NCBI RefSeq assembly: GCF_019443985.1
Contig: NZ_CP049301.1
Location: 1-64,000 of the forward strand
Direction: 5' to 3'
Length of the DNA: 64,000 nt
Source: Liquorilactobacillus hordei DSM 19519
GTDB lineage: Bacteria; Bacillota; Bacilli; Lactobacillales; Lactobacillaceae
Shown here: in pieces, positions 42,899 to 52,124 of the stretch
How positions within the stretch are numbered: the stretch's first letter is position 1
How the letters are laid out: each line of letters begins with the position of its first letter
Program-made: the position numbers and the translations under genes
The notes under the pieces: generated by a model
The model's input: only the letters and a program-made list of their open reading frames with translations
Databases searched by the model: none
What the model was told of the DNA's origin: nothing

Positions 42899-43423
42899 AT
42901 GAATTTAAGATATAAGATTATGCTTGAAAAATTTCAGGAAGAATTAGGTTTAAATTTACGTTGGGTCTATGGTTGGGAAGGAATATACTGCATTAGTAGT
43001 AATGGTATTCTGTTTAAAAAAGATAAATATATTGCTGTTTTAAAAAAGGCCTATATTAAAAACGATGGTTTAGAAAATGCTATAGCAGTTTTAAAAGATC
43101 CTTTTGGTGTTAAAAGTAACCAAACAGTTTCTAAAGATAAAATGATGTATGAAGCATTTATTAAACCAATTGGAAAAGAATATACTGTTAAGAGAGTTAT
43201 AAATAAACATAATGACATAAATATAAATGAGGAAAACTTTAAAATTGTATCACAAAGGACGATTGATGGTAGATATGTCGTATATTATGACGAAGATAAT
43301 AATCGACATGTTTGGAGTTCAATAAATAAGGCTGCCACTGCTTTGGGATTAGATGTAAGAATAATTAGGGATTCGTTGCAGAATAAGCCTAATTCGATAC
43401 TCAATTTAAGTTATGGGGTGTAG
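42899..43423 (+). CDS. NUMOD4/NUMOD1 protein without nuclease domain
   Basis: 174 residues. N-terminal GWEGIYCISSNGILF fits NUMOD4, and the C-terminal HVWSSINKAATALGLDVRIIRDSL fits NUMOD1, the DNA-binding modules of HNH homing endonucleases. An HNH motif is missing between them. Either a degenerated homing endonuclease or a domesticated DNA-binding protein. AAGGAGGAGG upstream. Confidence 0.7.
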   Translation: MNLRYKIMLEKFQEELGLNLRWVYGWEGIYCISSNGILFKKDKYIAVLKKAYIKNDGLENAIAVLKDPFGVKSNQTVSKDKMMYEAFIKPIGKEYTVKRVINKHNDININEENFKIVSQRTIDGRYVVYYDEDNNRHVWSSINKAATALGLDVRIIRDSLQNKPNSILNLSYGV

Positions 43424-43428
43424 AGTTA

Positions 43429-43899
43429 ATGGCTAATTTATTTGGAGATGATTTTTATAAGTTTTTATCTAACCTAGACTATGAAGTGCCAAATTGGGCG
43501 AATGTATTATCGAACACAGATCCTAGAATTATTTACATGCAAAAATATGTTCAGAGAAAAGAAAATGAGTTAGAAGAACTAAGAATATATAAAGAAATAA
43601 AAGACGTTTACTTTGAAAAACAAAAAGGTAACAAGGTCAAATTAATGATTTCTCAAAAGCTAGGAATAAGTATGAATCATGTTAATAAAGCTTTCTCAAA
43701 CTTATCGAAAACATATGTGTATCATTGTGATTCTAATAAATTAATTATTTATAGGAGCAAGAATCAGGTTTCTAATAAGATGAATATAGAAAGAAGAGAA
43801 GTAAATAAATATCTTAATTCTTTTGAAGCATATAATGGTTATTTAATTTTTGATATCCTGGGTTGGTATGAATTTAAGGAGGATAAACACTATGAATGA
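43429..43899 (+). CDS. Unknown protein, possible HTH
   Basis: 156 residues. The segment KVKLMISQKLGISMNHVNKAFSNLSKTYV (about 67-95) may be a winged helix. Downstream of the NUMOD protein, 5-base gap, so co-translated. Not recognised. Confidence 0.65.
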   Translation: MANLFGDDFYKFLSNLDYEVPNWANVLSNTDPRIIYMQKYVQRKENELEELRIYKEIKDVYFEKQKGNKVKLMISQKLGISMNHVNKAFSNLSKTYVYHCDSNKLIIYRSKNQVSNKMNIERREVNKYLNSFEAYNGYLIFDILGWYEFKEDKHYE

Positions 43900-44185
43900 G
43901 TTAAATAAATATGGGGAAATAACTTTTACAATAAAAAGAGATTTTAAATTAACAAATTTTTTAATTAAATGTAAGCCAAAATATATGTTTAAAACAACAC
44001 ATGTGGGTGGGGTAGATTTTGAACAGATAAATACCAACAGTAATGTAACCCTTAAGGAGATTGATGTCGCCAATCTTATTAAGAGTAAGAATACTGTTAT
44101 TGTACTATATGAGGCAGAACATAAAATGGATTGTTATAATTTTGAAGATGAATCGAAATTATTGAGTATGGTGATAACTTACTAA
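43892..44185 (+). CDS. Small unknown protein
   Basis: 97 residues starting at ATG 43892, behind TTAAGGAGG, overlapping the previous gene by 8 bases and the RecD-like gene by one base (TAATG). Beta-rich. Not recognised. Confidence 0.65.
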   Translation: MNELNKYGEITFTIKRDFKLTNFLIKCKPKYMFKTTHVGGVDFEQINTNSNVTLKEIDVANLIKSKNTVIVLYEAEHKMDCYNFEDESKLLSMVITY

Positions 44186-46446
44186 TGGAAGAGGAAATAC
44201 TGTTAGTTGGCAAACTTGAACGAGTAATATTTCAAAGCGACAATAATGATTTTCAGATAGTTTTATTTAATTCGAAACGGGGAATTGTAACATTAAAAGG
44301 TGAGATGTCTCTTTTACCAGATACGGAATATTCCATCAAGGCAGATAAGGTAATAGACCCTAGATATGGTGAACAGTTCAACTTTATTTCTAGTAAACGC
44401 AGTAACCCTATTGAAGATATGAGCAAAGAGGACTTTAAGAAATTTTTATTAGGAATAGCTGGCGCATCCAAAGTAAAATCAATTTTTGATACAATAGATG
44501 ATCCTCGTAAAGTCTTTGCAGAAGGTGATAAGGCAACTTTAATACAAGTAAAAGGTATAGGAGAGAATTTAGCTGAAAAATACCTTGAACAATATGAAGA
44601 ACAAAAGGACTATGGCGAAGCGTATGTGGAGTTTGGCAAATGGGGATTCACGCCTAGTTTTACTAGGAAAGTAATAAAAAATAAGGGTTCTGTAGAATTG
44701 GCTATAAAGATACTTGATCAAAATGTTTATAATTTAATGGGGATAAACGGAATTGGTTTCAAGACCATTGACGATAAGGCATTGGAACATGGTATTTTGC
44801 CTAATGACACACGAAGAGTAAAAGGATTTATATTTGACTATTTTGATAAATTACGTTCAGAAGGAAATTCATATTCAGAATTAGATCAATTTATTGATTA
44901 TGTAAATAAAGAAATATATGAATGTGATATTAAATTTATTTTGAATTATTTAAAAGAAAGTCAAGATTACACTGTCTATAAAGTAAAGGATAAGTTAAGA
45001 GTATCTAAAACCTCTATTTTTGAAAAAGAAAAATTTGTGGCCTTAGAGTTATTAAGATTATTATTTTCAAAAAGCACCTTAGAATTGAAGGATAAAGAGA
45101 AACTAATAACAGATGTAGAACAAAAGCAAGGCTGGACTTACTCTGAAGAACAGAAGCGGGCAATAGACTTGATGTTTGACAAGAATGTGTTCTTACTTCA
45201 GGGTTTAGCTGGTACTGGTAAAAGTTCTGTAGTAAATGCTTTTGTAAAAGTTTTAAAAGAGAACAACTATCTATATAGGCAATGTGCATTATCAGGAAAG
45301 GCTGCGCAAAATCTTGCAGGTATAACTGGAGAAAAGGGGAGTACGATTCACAAATTACTTGGAGTACAGGGAGATGAGTTTTTATATAAACGTAATAATA
45401 AAATACCGACAAATGTAGTCATTCTCGATGAAATATCCATGGTGGATTTAGACATATTCTATTCTTTAATACAAGCTATACCGAGCGGAGCTAAGCTAAT
45501 TATGATTGGCGATAGTGGACAATTAGATTCAATTGGTATTGGTGTAATGTCTGAAATGCTTAGTTCAAAAATTATTCCTACTATTACCCTAAAAGAGATT
45601 CATAGACAAGCTAAAGAATCGGCGATTATTACTCATTCCATTTCATTTAGATTGGGCAAAAAACCAAAAGAACTATCAACAAAAACACCTAGAGCATTAT
45701 ATGGAACTAAAAAGGATTTAGGTTATAGTTTCATTCCTTCAGATAATGAAGAACGAATAATCAAAGAAGCAATGAAGATGTATAAGGTTCTAGTAAAAAA
45801 ATATGGAGTGGGTAATACACAAATTATTACACCAACAATATCTTCAGGCTCAACGAATTGTGATAGATTAAATGAAGCTTGTCAAAGATTTATCAATCCA
45901 GCAACACCAAATAAATTAGAAATAGAAATTACATTATCAAAAGACAGAAAGTTCATAATTAGAGAAAACGATCGAGTAATAAATGTAAGAAATAACAAAA
46001 CAACGGTCAAAGCAGATACAAATTTGCCATTGCCTATATTCAATGGTAATACTGGTGTTGTAAAAAAGATAACACTTGACGATAATCCATTTATGATTAT
46101 TGATTTTGATGGTATAGGATTGGTTAGAGTAGCAAAAAAGGATTTTAAAGATATAAATCTAGGTTACGCGATAACAGTTCATAAATCTCAAGGTAGTACG
46201 ATAGATTGTGTGTTAATACCCTTACCATATCAATTTATGCTTAATACAAGAGAGTTGATTTATACAGCTATTACAAGATCGGCGAAACTAGCCTATGTTA
46301 TTACTACGCCCAGGACATTAAAAGCAACTTTAAGTAAAACAAGTAAGAAAACTCATCATAATAACTTAGGGAACTTATTGAGAAAAGAAGCGATTAATCT
46401 ATTAAAAAACAAAGGAGAAAAAGATAATGAGAATACTAAAATTTAG
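44185..46446 (+). CDS. RecD2-like DNA helicase
   Basis: 753 residues. N-terminal OB-like part, then HhH-like region (LIQVKGIGENLAEKYLEQYEEQK; LMGINGIGFKTIDDKAL), then SF1B helicase motifs: Walker A LQGLAGTGKSSVVNAF (about 342), II NVVILDEISMVDL, III MIGDSGQLDSIG, LKEIHRQ, and VHKSQGSTIDCV plus ELIYTAITRSAKLAYVI at the C-terminus. A 5'-3' helicase for replication or recombination. Confidence 0.9.
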   Translation: MEEEILLVGKLERVIFQSDNNDFQIVLFNSKRGIVTLKGEMSLLPDTEYSIKADKVIDPRYGEQFNFISSKRSNPIEDMSKEDFKKFLLGIAGASKVKSIFDTIDDPRKVFAEGDKATLIQVKGIGENLAEKYLEQYEEQKDYGEAYVEFGKWGFTPSFTRKVIKNKGSVELAIKILDQNVYNLMGINGIGFKTIDDKALEHGILPNDTRRVKGFIFDYFDKLRSEGNSYSELDQFIDYVNKEIYECDIKFILNYLKESQDYTVYKVKDKLRVSKTSIFEKEKFVALELLRLLFSKSTLELKDKEKLITDVEQKQGWTYSEEQKRAIDLMFDKNVFLLQGLAGTGKSSVVNAFVKVLKENNYLYRQCALSGKAAQNLAGITGEKGSTIHKLLGVQGDEFLYKRNNKIPTNVVILDEISMVDLDIFYSLIQAIPSGAKLIMIGDSGQLDSIGIGVMSEMLSSKIIPTITLKEIHRQAKESAIITHSISFRLGKKPKELSTKTPRALYGTKKDLGYSFIPSDNEERIIKEAMKMYKVLVKKYGVGNTQIITPTISSGSTNCDRLNEACQRFINPATPNKLEIEITLSKDRKFIIRENDRVINVRNNKTTVKADTNLPLPIFNGNTGVVKKITLDDNPFMIIDFDGIGLVRVAKKDFKDINLGYAITVHKSQGSTIDCVLIPLPYQFMLNTRELIYTAITRSAKLAYVITTPRTLKATLSKTSKKTHHNNLGNLLRKEAINLLKNKGEKDNENTKI

Positions 46447-46774
46447 AGGAACAAAAGTAACCGTTGGAAGAGAATACAAAGTTGGTGGTGTTCATTATGC
46501 TAATCTTATTAAACTAAACTCTGGTAAGACGATTAAAGGGGTTGTAGTAAATGGTAAAGGTGAGTTTATTGATCCAGAGAAAAAAGAATACAAACAAGAG
46601 ACAAAAGACAAATTGAGAGTTACATCTAAAGATAGTACTACTGTATTTGAGTATCCGAGCGATGATTTTACAGAGTTTGTGGCCAAAAAGGAACTCAATA
46701 CCATAATGGTTGGTAATTGTATTAGTGGAAAACAAAAGACACATAAAGGATATAGTTTTGAGTTAATTAAATAA
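46427..46774 (+). CDS. Small beta-rich unknown protein
   Basis: 115 residues, overlapping the RecD-like gene by 20 bases with AAAGGAG inside it. Basic and beta-rich (MRILKFRGTKVTVGREYKVGG). Could be an OB/SH3-like nucleic-acid binder. Not recognised. Confidence 0.65.
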   Translation: MRILKFRGTKVTVGREYKVGGVHYANLIKLNSGKTIKGVVVNGKGEFIDPEKKEYKQETKDKLRVTSKDSTTVFEYPSDDFTEFVAKKELNTIMVGNCISGKQKTHKGYSFELIK

Positions 46775-46780
46775 TAGAAA

Positions 46781-46817
46781 TAAACATATTGACAGAATAG
46801 TATGTGATTGTTATACT
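46781..46817 (+). promoter_or_regulatory. Promoter with dispersed repeat
   Basis: TTGACA (46789-46794), 17 bases, TATACT (46812-46817); the -35 box is within TAAACATATTGACAG. Confidence 0.8.
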
Positions 46818-46866
46818 ATTTATAGGAAATTGGTTCGGGGAAAATATCAATTTCGGAGAGTAGAAT

Positions 46867-47007
46867 ATGAATTTTAAAGATTATATGACTTGGGAGTTAA
46901 TTGAAGAGTTAAATTACTTGGTTAAAATAAATATGATTGGTGCGGTATATAAATCATGTCTTGATGAGCTTAGTAATAGATCTCATTTACTTACATTATT
47001 ATATTAA
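46867..47007 (+). CDS. Very small protein in its own transcription unit
   Basis: 46 residues, MNFKDYMTWELIEELNYLVK..., helical. CGGAGAG upstream. It has its own promoter (46781-46817) and terminator (47013-47036). The leader can form GAAATTG/CAATTTC, masking part of the site. Unknown. Confidence 0.6.
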   Translation: MNFKDYMTWELIEELNYLVKINMIGAVYKSCLDELSNRSHLLTLLY

Positions 47008-47012
47008 TATAG

Positions 47013-47036
47013 ACCACATTGAGAAATGTGGTTTTA
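47013..47036 (+). terminator. Terminator
   Basis: ACCACATT-GAGA-AATGTGGT followed by TTTTAATTT; ends the small-gene transcript just before the DHH gene. Confidence 0.7.
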
Positions 47037-47052
47037 ATTTAGGAGGAAGAAT

Positions 47053-48081
47053 ATGGAAGAAAGAGTATTTAAGATTTTCTCACATAATGATTTGGATGGT
47101 TATGCAGCACCAGTGTTATTAAGACAAATAGTAAGAAATAGATATAAACATGTAAAAGAAAAGATTGGAATTACATTTTTACCTACCACTTATTCATCTA
47201 CAGGTAAAAGTGGGAGTATTGATAATGACATTTTGAATTTTTTAGAATCTGATTCTGTCAAAAGAACTGATAAGATTTATATTACAGACCTAACTCCTTC
47301 AGAAAATGTACTAGAGAAATTACTTAAGAAAAGTAATGAATATGGTTTTGAATGGGGAGTAGTAGATCATCATAAAACTGCTCTTTGGGCAAAAGAGAAA
47401 TATCCTGATAATGTTTTTATTGAAATTAAAGCAGAGAACGAGAATCTACAATGTGCAACCTCGTTAGTTTTAGAATTAGCTCTCGCAACATTACCTAACT
47501 ATTCTATGGGTGTTAATTCACTTAATTATGTAGAAGCCGTGAGAAGATATGATACATGGGAATGGTCAAAGTTACCTAATACTTCCTTATCTTTAGCAGC
47601 TATAAATTTGAACAACTTATTTTATTTTATGCTCGTCAAAGACAGAGAAGAAATGTTGGAGCTATGCTTAAACAAAGGTGTACATCAATTTTTAGAAAAC
47701 AATTCAGGTCTAGTAAACATATTGAAAGAAAAAGAGAAGAAATATATAAAGAAGAAAATTGAGAGTGTGGAATTTGCGACTTTGAATAATAAGTTTCTAA
47801 TTTCAGTAGTAAATGCAGAAGAATATGTATCAAATTTGGGAAATCAACTTGCTAAACTTGAGTATAAAGGCAGACCAGTAGATTTTTCAATAGTTATCCA
47901 AGGTAGTGATCGTGTCTCTTTAAGGACTGTAAAAGAAGATGTAGATGTTAGTAAGATTGCTGAACAAGTATTTGGCGGAGGTGGTCATGCGAAGGCCGCT
48001 GGTGGCAAATTTGACAAAGTTATTTATATGTATGAAATTAAAAATAATGGTAATTTAGAGGGCTTGAAATTTGAAGAATGA
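47053..48081 (+). CDS. DHH-family phosphoesterase
   Basis: 342 residues. Motifs FSHNDLDGYAAPVLL (D-x-D site, about 9-23), YITDLTP, the signature VVDHHKTA (about 103) and the C-terminal DHHA1 glycine motif FGGGGHAKAAGG (about 313-324). NrnA/RecJ-like enzymes degrade short oligonucleotides or ssDNA 5'-3'. TTAGGAGGAAG upstream. Confidence 0.88.
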   Translation: MEERVFKIFSHNDLDGYAAPVLLRQIVRNRYKHVKEKIGITFLPTTYSSTGKSGSIDNDILNFLESDSVKRTDKIYITDLTPSENVLEKLLKKSNEYGFEWGVVDHHKTALWAKEKYPDNVFIEIKAENENLQCATSLVLELALATLPNYSMGVNSLNYVEAVRRYDTWEWSKLPNTSLSLAAINLNNLFYFMLVKDREEMLELCLNKGVHQFLENNSGLVNILKEKEKKYIKKKIESVEFATLNNKFLISVVNAEEYVSNLGNQLAKLEYKGRPVDFSIVIQGSDRVSLRTVKEDVDVSKIAEQVFGGGGHAKAAGGKFDKVIYMYEIKNNGNLEGLKFEE

Positions 48082-48505
48082 ACTTAGGGTAGAAGTACCT
48101 TATTTACCAATTTCAGTTAATAAATATTTAGCTCCTAGAATACAGAGAGTAGGTAATAAGGTAATCCCAACAATGTATGAAACGAAAACATCTAAAGATT
48201 GGAAATTATTATTTAGGACAGCAATATTAAGAGCTATGAAACACCAAGATTTTAAGAAAGAACAGACTGGTGACGGCCATTGGTATTTAGATTGTGGTTT
48301 TGTTTTAAAGCGCAAAAATCAGGACTGTAATAATTTTTTCAAAATTCTCATAGACTCTTTCATTGGATTGGCTATCGAAGATGATAAAAATATTTTACCA
48401 AGAGTTCAATGGCTTGATTATGATACAAAAAATCCAAAAACTATGATTTATTTGCATAAAGTTAATCAACTTGAATTACTCAATGTGAAGGAGGGTATGA
48501 AGTGA
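48071..48505 (+). CDS. rusA: RusA-family Holliday junction resolvase
   Basis: 144 residues from a TTG inside the end of the DHH gene. Begins MKNELRVEVPYLPISVNKYL, the usual RusA opening. The catalytic region is NQDCNNFFKILIDSFIGLAIEDDKNI (about 88-113), with acidic residues in the D-x-x-N...D...DD pattern. It cleaves four-way junctions produced during phage recombination. Confidence 0.8.
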   Translation: MKNELRVEVPYLPISVNKYLAPRIQRVGNKVIPTMYETKTSKDWKLLFRTAILRAMKHQDFKKEQTGDGHWYLDCGFVLKRKNQDCNNFFKILIDSFIGLAIEDDKNILPRVQWLDYDTKNPKTMIYLHKVNQLELLNVKEGMK

Positions 48506-48720
48506 GAATAAATCAGAATATTCTAAAAAAAATTTATAAAAGTATTAAGGGTACTAATAGATATATTACTAAATATGAGAATGGTATAAAAACAACGTTT
48601 AGAGAATATAAAAAAGATGTCATTGAAGTAGTAATTAAGGATGGAGAAGATGAATTTGTTTCTAGGTATGATAAAAATGGTTTTGTGATTTATACAACAG
48701 TATTAAGTAAAAAGAAGTAA
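48502..48720 (+). CDS. Small basic unknown protein
   Basis: 72 residues from GTG 48502, overlapping rusA by four bases. GGAGGG upstream. Basic, beta-hairpin pattern (EVVIKDGEDEFVSRYDKNGF). Unknown. Confidence 0.65.
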   Translation: MRINQNILKKIYKSIKGTNRYITKYENGIKTTFREYKKDVIEVVIKDGEDEFVSRYDKNGFVIYTTVLSKKK

Positions 48721-48734
48721 TTACGGAGGTTAAT

Positions 48735-48872
48735 ATGATTTCATTTGATATTGTTATCAGTATAATCATTTTTGGTTTTGTAATAGAAAGTGCAGCAGGA
48801 TTCAAAAGTATATTAGGAGATGGTAGAGAATGCCAGACTGGGAGGCATTGGAAAAGCAAAGAGAGCAATTAG
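48735..48872 (+). CDS. Very small membrane peptide
   Basis: 45 residues with an N-terminal hydrophobic segment MISFDIVISIIIFGFVIESAA. ACGGAGG upstream. Overlaps the next small ORF. Confidence 0.5.
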   Translation: MISFDIVISIIIFGFVIESAAGFKSILGDGRECQTGRHWKSKESN

Positions 48873-48943
48873 AAATAGAAAGTATTTTCAAAATAGAAGA
48901 TCAAAAAGACTATGAAAATGAGTTAAACGAAGATAATTATTAA
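48830..48943 (+). CDS. Very small acidic peptide
   Basis: 37 residues, MPDWEALEKQREQLEIESIF..., acidic and coiled-coil-like, behind TTAGGAGATGG. It starts inside the previous ORF in another frame, so coupled translation is possible. Confidence 0.45.
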   Translation: MPDWEALEKQREQLEIESIFKIEDQKDYENELNEDNY

Positions 48944-48950
48944 TACCTAA

Positions 48951-48988
48951 ATAAACATATTGACAGAATTTAACGTTTGAATTATACT
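48951..48988 (+). promoter_or_regulatory. Promoter with dispersed repeat
   Basis: TTGACA (48960-48965), 17 bases, TATACT (48983-48988), -35 within ATAAACATATTGACAG. Confidence 0.8.
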
Positions 48989-49026
48989 AAAATTGTCAAA
49001 ACAACTCAAATGAAGGAAGTGACGTA

Positions 49027-49122
49027 GTGAATTGGTTAATAAGAAATTATACAAATAACTTTGTATTTATATTTCAAATTATATCAATGTACTTGTCCTT
49101 CTTTTTTTATTTAATCAAGTAA
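49027..49122 (+). CDS. Very small membrane peptide
   Basis: 31 residues from GTG, MNWLIRNYTNNFVFIFQIIS..., one membrane segment. First ORF after the promoter at 48951. GAAGGAAG upstream. Confidence 0.4.
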   Translation: MNWLIRNYTNNFVFIFQIISMYLSFFFYLIK

Positions 49123-49142
49123 GAAAGAATGGTGTAAAATCA

Positions 49143-49409
49143 ATGAACATTGGAAATTACAATATAAAAGTTAAGACTGAAAAGCAGTGGAGAAGTTTAG
49201 TGACTTTGTTAGAAAAAATAGACCCTGAAATAAAATGGGGTGGACGCTTGCGCCCAACAGAATTGTGTAACTTTGATATGTTTGAAGAGAATACTATTTT
49301 CATTCTTAAAGACAAATTTCTCACGTACGGAGATACAGAAGATCTAAGTATTATTTCAGAATTAGATTATACAGATTTTGTTGCTTTAATAAACATAATG
49401 AAAGAATAG
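49143..49409 (+). CDS. Small unknown protein
   Basis: 88 residues, helical/beta (NIKVKTEKQWRSLVTLLEKID). Its last codons (INIMKE) are spelled by a dispersed repeat copy (49388-49404). Unknown. Confidence 0.65.
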   Translation: MNIGNYNIKVKTEKQWRSLVTLLEKIDPEIKWGGRLRPTELCNFDMFEENTIFILKDKFLTYGDTEDLSIISELDYTDFVALINIMKE

Positions 49410-49419
49410 AGGGAATAGC

Positions 49420-49719
49420 ATGAAAGCATATTCTGTTGAAGTAATTAGCGATCCTGATTATGGACAAGAAATAATATGGGCTGAAAATACTAAAGAAGCA
49501 AGGAAAAAGGCTAGATGTACTGAAATGGCAGGTAATGCAGATGGATTTCTTGATTTAAGGGTAACACGATCTTCAGGCTTTGATGATTGCGAGAATATGA
49601 ATGCAGATGATTTTGCATGGAAACAGCATCAAGAAGGTTGGATATGGTTTGAGATTCCGCAATTGAATAATGAGGACTTAACTAAAGAAGAATTTATTAA
49701 ATTAGTAAAGGAGATATAA
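49420..49719 (+). CDS. Conserved small phage protein
   Basis: 99 residues. Pattern YSVEVISDPDYGQEIIWAENTKEARKKA followed by a WIWFEI end is one I associate with small early proteins of lactic phages; no function known. GAGGGAAT upstream. Confidence 0.65.
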   Translation: MKAYSVEVISDPDYGQEIIWAENTKEARKKARCTEMAGNADGFLDLRVTRSSGFDDCENMNADDFAWKQHQEGWIWFEIPQLNNEDLTKEEFIKLVKEI

Positions 49720-49720
49720 A

Positions 49721-50296
49721 ATGACAACAGAATATAAAAAAGGCGATAAGGTAGTAATTTCAGTGCCAGAAATAGGCCATAATACGTTGGGAAAACAGGT
49801 ATTGATATTTGATGAAGATAGTTTTTTAGAAGTTCCCATAAATGATAAACATTTTTTAGGCAAGCTAGAAGACTTTAAACCAGCGGAAGAAAAAATCAAG
49901 TTTACGCCTGAAGAAAAGAAAGAATTTGATCATTTAAAATCATTGGGTCGCACTTTGTTTGACGCTCTTAACCGTATAAGAAGCACAGAAATAAGTCGTT
50001 TCTTCCCCTATTTAGACAACAAACTTTTTAATAAAGAAACGGGATTTAGTAATCAATTTGAATTTGCTAGAGCATGGGAGAATCCAGAATTGATAGAGCT
50101 TATTGAACCAAGACATGCAGTAAAAGTTGCTAATATGTGGTTATGGAAAGTTGAGAATGATTATCGTTTAATAGAAAAATTTAGCTTATTTAATGAAAAC
50201 TGTCATTTTACCAAAAAAGAGATTGAAGAAATTGCAAAATTACCTAAATTCAAATATATAGAATTAGTAGGTGCATGGGAGGAAAGTAAATGGTGA
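49721..50296 (+). CDS. DUF1642-like phage protein, copy 1
   Basis: 191 residues. N-terminal SH3-like strand region (KKGDKVVISVPEIG), then FKPAEEKIKFTPEEKKEFD and AWENPELIE, matching the DUF1642 family found in lactococcal and lactobacillus phages. Function unknown. A second copy follows directly. Confidence 0.7.
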   Translation: MTTEYKKGDKVVISVPEIGHNTLGKQVLIFDEDSFLEVPINDKHFLGKLEDFKPAEEKIKFTPEEKKEFDHLKSLGRTLFDALNRIRSTEISRFFPYLDNKLFNKETGFSNQFEFARAWENPELIELIEPRHAVKVANMWLWKVENDYRLIEKFSLFNENCHFTKKEIEEIAKLPKFKYIELVGAWEESKW

Positions 50297-50853
50297 AATA
50301 TGAAAAACATTTATATAAAGTGGATGATAGAGTAGTAATTAAATTAGACAATACTGCTAAGAATCGTTTGAATAAAGGTAGGGATAACATAACAATAATT
50401 AATGAACAAGTTTTAGGCAAGCTAGAAAATTTTCAGCCGGCAGAAGAAAAGATTAAAATGACGGTGGAAGAAGCAAAAGAGTTTGAAGAATTAAAATCTA
50501 GAATATCAAGTGCAAGAATTTATATGGTGTTATTTTCCATAATTAATAATTGCACACAATTTCCAGCCCTGTATAAATTTCAAGCTAATGATATAAATCA
50601 ATTTAATCTGGCTAAAGCATGGGTTAATCCATCACTCATTGAGGTTAGTGAACCTGAAAAGTATGAGATTAAAATAGGACGTCAGTATTTGCAATTGAAT
50701 AAGTCAAATGTGTTTTTATTAGCAAGTGAACTTGGCATTGTTAGTCTTCGAACAGAATTAACCCTTGATGAAGTAAAAGAAGCAGAAAAGCAACTAGGCA
50801 TTCAAGGCTTGCAAGCCAAGTGGCACGAAGCTGCAAAGGAGGAAACAAAATGA
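50290..50853 (+). CDS. DUF1642-like phage protein, copy 2
   Basis: 187 residues, paralogous to the previous gene (FQPAEEKIKMTVEEAKEFEEL; AKAWVNPSLIEV), overlapping it by seven bases. Local duplication followed by divergence. GGGAGGAAAG upstream. Confidence 0.7.
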   Translation: MVKYEKHLYKVDDRVVIKLDNTAKNRLNKGRDNITIINEQVLGKLENFQPAEEKIKMTVEEAKEFEELKSRISSARIYMVLFSIINNCTQFPALYKFQANDINQFNLAKAWVNPSLIEVSEPEKYEIKIGRQYLQLNKSNVFLLASELGIVSLRTELTLDEVKEAEKQLGIQGLQAKWHEAAKEETK

Positions 50854-50972
50854 AGTTTGTATACACATACAAATAAAAAAGTTTATTGGAGATAAAAATT
50901 ATGCAAATGACGCAAAGAAAACTAGATAAAATGTTGATTTTATAAATAATATGAATAGAAAGAAGGAATCAT

Positions 50973-51395
50973 ATGACAATATTTGCATTAATACTATTAA
51001 CATTATTAATAGTAATGAATATCATGGGAGATTTTAGTGCATTTAAAACTGATGATGAAAACAAAGCAAAGTTAGAAAAAACGCTACACGATGTAGAATA
51101 TAAAAATGAAACCAGAATTTCCTTATTTTGGGGTTTAATATTATATTCTGTCACACTATTTATAGTTGGATTAAGAGTAAATAGTATTATAGGAATTTTA
51201 CTATGTTTGTTAATTTTCGGTGTTGAATGTGCTGAATACTTTTATAGGATTTCAAAACTGACTATCTTAGAAACTAAAGAAAAGGTAATTGAATATGCTA
51301 TAAGTGAGTATAGAAATATTGTTTTTATTACGGTTGAGTTAATTGAACTTGCAGTATTTATATATCTGTTTATCGTATTGCTAAGTAACCTCTAA
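50973..51395 (+). CDS. Membrane protein with three or four segments
   Basis: 140 residues. Hydrophobic segments near 2-19, 50-68, 72-86 and 114-137. Cytoplasmic acidic loop in between. No family recognised. GAAGGAATC upstream. Confidence 0.7.
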   Translation: MTIFALILLTLLIVMNIMGDFSAFKTDDENKAKLEKTLHDVEYKNETRISLFWGLILYSVTLFIVGLRVNSIIGILLCLLIFGVECAEYFYRISKLTILETKEKVIEYAISEYRNIVFITVELIELAVFIYLFIVLLSNL

Positions 51396-51417
51396 ATTTT
51401 ACTAGGAAGTGAACATA

Positions 51418-51777
51418 ATGATAGAAACGAGATTTGTATTACTAATTGCTGTTGCGGCATTATCAATAGCATTAGTTGGACTTGGAATAGCAATAAGCAT
51501 AAAAAGAAAAGACAAGTTTTCAAGAGATAAGACTAAGATCAAGAAATACTTTAGGGAACAAGGTATAGATACTAAATTCGATGATGAAAATTACTGTTTA
51601 CGAATATACAAAGATAAAACAAATATTTGCTTATTAAAATCAGATATAGTGACATTTCCAGTTTATGCTGAAAGAATTAATATAATATATTTTGCCGAAT
51701 GTACACATGATAATTATCAATTTATTAGGAAATATAGACGAATAATTTATAGCTTGTTTGAGTCAAGTAACATATAA
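51418..51777 (+). CDS. Single-pass membrane protein
   Basis: 119 residues with one N-terminal membrane segment (VLLIAVAALSIALVGLGIAI) and a basic cytoplasmic part. I choose ATG 51418, six bases after a dispersed-repeat-like GTGAACATA; AGGAAG upstream. Unknown. Confidence 0.6.
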   Translation: MIETRFVLLIAVAALSIALVGLGIAISIKRKDKFSRDKTKIKKYFREQGIDTKFDDENYCLRIYKDKTNICLLKSDIVTFPVYAERINIIYFAECTHDNYQFIRKYRRIIYSLFESSNI

Positions 51778-51823
51778 GACAAATGCACAAATTATATTAA
51801 TAGGAATAGCGGAGGAATAAAAG

Positions 51824-52096
51824 ATGAATAAAGTACAACATTTAGAAAAAGCTATGAAGGAAGCTAATATGGAACTACCCAGCAAGATTAGATTTGTGTT
51901 GACAATTAAGAATAAAAAGAGAGAAATTTACTTTGATAAATTTGAGACGAAAACCAAGGTTGAAAATGTCAAATTTAAGAATGTACAGCCACTATTTCTC
52001 GATGGTACTCATGGAGTTTGCTTGGAGCTAAAAGAATTTAGTGACTACCAGTCTTTAAATGAATATCTTGATTATCTTAGAAAAATATGGGGCTAA
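51824..52096 (+). CDS. Small basic unknown protein
   Basis: 90 residues, basic, beta-rich middle (REIYFDKFETKTKVENVKF). GCGGAGGAA upstream. Unknown. Confidence 0.65.
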   Translation: MNKVQHLEKAMKEANMELPSKIRFVLTIKNKKREIYFDKFETKTKVENVKFKNVQPLFLDGTHGVCLELKEFSDYQSLNEYLDYLRKIWG

Positions 52097-52124
52097 TTCA
52101 TTCAAGAATTGAGGAGGAACAGCG

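Noticed and set aside
45014..45412. Minus-strand ORF within the RecD2-like gene
   Set aside because: Opposite strand of a well-supported helicase, no ribosome site, no promoter.
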